Positions 61,937-64,000 of a DNA stretch of 64,000 nucleotides are shown in pieces. Location: NCBI GenBank assembly GCA_018376445.1, contig JAHABL010000006.1:93245-157244 (forward strand), in the 5' to 3' direction. Position numbers and translations under genes: made by a program. Below the pieces are notes generated by a model. The model was not told the origin of the DNA. It did no database searches and was given only the letters and a program-made list of their open reading frames with translations. Position 1 is the first letter of the stretch. Each line of letters starts with the position of its first letter. The stretch comes from Mycobacteriales bacterium (GTDB taxonomy: Bacteria; Actinomycetota; Actinomycetes; Mycobacteriales; Mycobacteriaceae).

Positions 61937-63751
61937 TTAAAGGCCTGTGCTAGCGGTTGCAACCGGCTCCGACGGCTGGTTTTTTCTGCCGGTGCCATAG
62001 CGGGGGTCGTCGGGGTGGCGGATGATGCCGCGGGGGAGGTTGCCGGGTTGGGGGAGGATGCGTTCGGTATTTTCTGCAGAGCGGCGGGGGCGGCGGCGTT
62101 TGCTCTTGTTGGTGGTGCCTTGGCTGGCTGCTGCGCCTGGTGCGCCGGGCATGCCGCCCATGCCAGGGCGGCCCGCGCCGGTACCGGGAGTGCCAGCACC
62201 CTTGACGGAAGAACCAGCGTTTGTGGGGGTCTTCGCACTAGAACCGGTGGGGGTGTTGGGGTTCGTACTAGCAATGCCAGCACCTTTCGCACCCATACCA
62301 GACGCGATTCCCGAGGTTCCCGGCATCGAGCCTGTACGTCCGACAGATCCAGCGCCTAAACCAGCTCCAAAAGCGCCACCACCGACGAGAACACTCGTGT
62401 TGGGGCGCGACTCCCGGTTGTCGCCTGTGCCGTGGTTGGGGTTGGTCCAGCGGCCGGGGTATCCGCCCATATAACCAGCATTGGGTTGTGGGGTTTGCAT
62501 CCCCGCAGGGCCCGCAGCCGCCGCGTTGGTTCCAGCAGGGGCTACAGGGGAAGGTGCACCGCCGGGTGTCATGCCGGTGGGGCCACCAACCGACCCGATG
62601 GTGCTCCCCTGCCCTGGCGATAGTGGGCCAACCATGTTTGGTGTGGTTTCTGCCGGCGGCATCCCCTCCCGCGGAGTCACCTTGCGAATATCCTTGGTGT
62701 CCGGGGGCGGGGCGACCGGCTGGGTGGGAGCAGACATCACACCATCAAGGTTGGCCGCGATGGGAGGCAGGTCACACACACTAACGGGTGCTGCTGGGGC
62801 AGGCTTGGGAGGAGCGGGAAGACGCACCATGTCATCACGGTGGAACGCCCGGATCGGCACCGGAACCTCAATGTTTCTCGTATCCGCGTGGACAAGCTCA
62901 GGATTGTAATGATCCCGCAGAACAGCACTCGCCTTCTCCATATAGACCGCAGGATCATAGGGACGCTCCTCGGTCGCGTTACGTTTCGCCCGATCCGACT
63001 CATCAGCCACCGCATTCACCTCGATGCGGGCATAGTCGTAGTTTTTAGCAAACGTATCGATCCGTGTGCTGACCGTGTGAGCTTGCTTACCGAGTTGGCG
63101 TAGTGATGACGCCCAGCGGCGCATGCCACTGCCTGCCTCGTGGGTGTATGCATCGTTCGATCCTGCACCCTCAACATCATTAGCGATCTTCTGAAGGTCG
63201 TCGGCAAGTGTGACGAGCGTTTCGCTAGCTGTCTGCCAAGCACCTGCACACTCATAAAAAACACTTGAATCGAACTTCGCGAACTCTGCTGCGAGCCTGT
63301 CGACGTCTTGTCCCAACGGCTCTTCTGTTAGCGGGATGCCGCGGCTGGAGAAGCTCCGCATTAGACGCCCGTCAGGAAGTTTCACGCCATGCCCAAGGCC
63401 GCCCATATCCTGCGGCAGACAGGCTTTGTGTTTCTGCTTTGAGGCGAGATTGTCATAAGTCCCGTTGAGATCCCCTTGCGTTGACGTATCCGTGAGACAA
63501 ATCGCGCGGCATTGGTTTTTCAATGCGGTAGAAACACACCGGCCTTCTTCGAGATGCCATTTCACCAGTTTTTTTAGCCCATGGTGTCCTGTCACGAGTT
63601 CATTTATTTGGTCAAAGAAGCTTTGTACAGACGCAAGTCCAGAAAATAGCCCAGTGAATTCACAACGGTCAGTAATGGTTAGATTCGTGTTTTCGAAAAG
63701 GTGGTTGAGCTGGGTACAGAGATTGCGAAGCTCGTCGTTATCAACCTGCAT
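61937..63751 (-). CDS. PPE/WXG100-like protein with Gly/Pro-rich C-terminus
   Basis: 604 residues. Residues 1-280 are helical (FYECAGAWQTASETLVTLADDLQKIA and AGSGMRRWASSLRQLGKQAHTVSTRIDTFA), similar in layout to PPE or EspB-like type VII secretion substrates but without a classical PPE start. Residues 330-560 are low-complexity Gly/Pro/Thr/Ala, and the last 45 are basic with ILPQPGNLPRGIIRHPDDPRYG. Twenty-one bases separate it from the upstream DUF3558-like gene, so they form an operon. Export by an ESX system is a guess. Confidence 0.65.
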   Translation of the reverse strand: MQVDNDELRNLCTQLNHLFENTNLTITDRCEFTGLFSGLASVQSFFDQINELVTGHHGLKKLVKWHLEEGRCVSTALKNQCRAICLTDTSTQGDLNGTYDNLASKQKHKACLPQDMGGLGHGVKLPDGRLMRSFSSRGIPLTEEPLGQDVDRLAAEFAKFDSSVFYECAGAWQTASETLVTLADDLQKIANDVEGAGSNDAYTHEAGSGMRRWASSLRQLGKQAHTVSTRIDTFAKNYDYARIEVNAVADESDRAKRNATEERPYDPAVYMEKASAVLRDHYNPELVHADTRNIEVPVPIRAFHRDDMVRLPAPPKPAPAAPVSVCDLPPIAANLDGVMSAPTQPVAPPPDTKDIRKVTPREGMPPAETTPNMVGPLSPGQGSTIGSVGGPTGMTPGGAPSPVAPAGTNAAAAGPAGMQTPQPNAGYMGGYPGRWTNPNHGTGDNRESRPNTSVLVGGGAFGAGLGAGSVGRTGSMPGTSGIASGMGAKGAGIASTNPNTPTGSSAKTPTNAGSSVKGAGTPGTGAGRPGMGGMPGAPGAAASQGTTNKSKRRRPRRSAENTERILPQPGNLPRGIIRHPDDPRYGTGRKNQPSEPVATASTGL

Positions 63752-63772
63752 AACAGTGTCTTCCCCTGTCGA

Positions 63773-64000
63773 TTAGCGGCGTGGAGCCATCATTGCCATC
63801 AAGTCATCGCAGGCTTGATCAGCTGTTTTGGGGTCTTTGCCATTGAAAGAAGCGACGTAACCGACACCGTCACGGTCAAACGTAAGTGAACAGGTGAACG
63901 CCTGTGCAATTGTTCCCTCTCCTGTGTATTCCACATGCCCCAAGTAGTAGGTCTCTCCATTGCGCTTCACCGCACGCAAATACTCAAATTTAGGATTAGA
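63773..64000 (-). CDS. DUF3558-like lipoprotein, C-terminal fragment (cut by window edge)
   Basis: The frame is open to the window end, so the start lies beyond 64000. The visible 75 residues include TYYLGHVEYTGEGTIAQAF, CSLTFDRDGVGYVASFNG and DQACDDLMAMMA, the closing pattern of DUF3558 lipoproteins in mycobacteria with two cysteines. It precedes the PPE-like gene in the same direction. Confidence 0.6.
   Translation of the reverse strand, partial: SNPKFEYLRAVKRNGETYYLGHVEYTGEGTIAQAFTCSLTFDRDGVGYVASFNGKDPKTADQACDDLMAMMAPRR

Overview
The window looks like chromosome from a high-GC actinobacterium of the order Mycobacteriales (Corynebacteriales). Three blocks keep gene neighbourhoods known from mycobacteria and corynebacteria: thiE/glnX/pknG/ackA/pta; recR/dnaX/4.5S RNA/aspartate aminotransferase; and tadA/tadA-associated gene/tyrA. 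An antigen-85-type mycolyltransferase, a DUF732 protein, a DUF3558-like lipoprotein fragment, a PPE-like protein and two DtxR/IdeR-type operators fit the same group. Close packing, short overlaps and missing members (no glnH, no mutT3, no ybaB/ebfC) suggest a compact genome. The species cannot be fixed from the sequence alone; a small corynebacterium-like organism such as Lawsonella is possible.

Layout. 0.1-8.4 kb: thiamine phosphate synthase, the GlnX-PknG signalling pair and a translationally coupled pta-ackA operon. 8.7-19.5 kb: a HAD phosphatase, a long Nudix protein, ferredoxin reductase FprA behind a DtxR-like box, a DJ-1/PfpI protein, recR, dnaX, a MinD-like ATPase, an aminotransferase and the SRP RNA. 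19.6-25.4 kb: GluQ-RS, a membrane-bound XRE regulator, a small membrane protein, feoAB behind a second DtxR-like box, and an Nfu-domain protein. 25.4-30.0 kb: a decayed island next to tRNA-Ser(GGA), with an intact GIY-YIG protein and RhuM-family gene, an XRE regulator and wrecked hsdM/hsdS/hsdR genes. 30.3-41.8 kb: a secreted GH31 glycosidase, queuosine precursor transporter and TGT, a mycolyltransferase, a META-domain protein, tadA and partner, tyrA and a MarR-MFS efflux locus. 41.9-42.6 kb: non-coding DNA with strong hairpins. 42.6-54.6 kb: DUF732 protein, tRNAs, a Tat-exported phosphoesterase, a four-gene metal ABC transporter, hisC, DsbA-like/CcdA-like redox pair, a lipoprotein and glutathione peroxidase. 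54.7-64 kb: a frameshifted acetyltransferase, an operon encoding a very long glycine-zipper secreted protein, a GntR(YtrA)-controlled membrane locus, an AlkD-like protein and a PPE-like/DUF3558-like operon running off the edge.

Functional themes. Iron: two DtxR-like boxes tie feoAB and fprA into one likely iron response. tRNA wobble editing: a QPTR transporter, a divergent TGT lacking the usual zinc cysteines and GluQ-RS form a queuosine salvage set, while TadA and its target tRNA-Arg(ACG) are both present. Carbon/nitrogen signalling: PknG lacks the rubredoxin cysteines and GlnX is present without GlnH. The most novel-looking items are the glycine-zipper operon (55.3-58.5 kb), the divergent TGT and the hairpin cluster at 42 kb.
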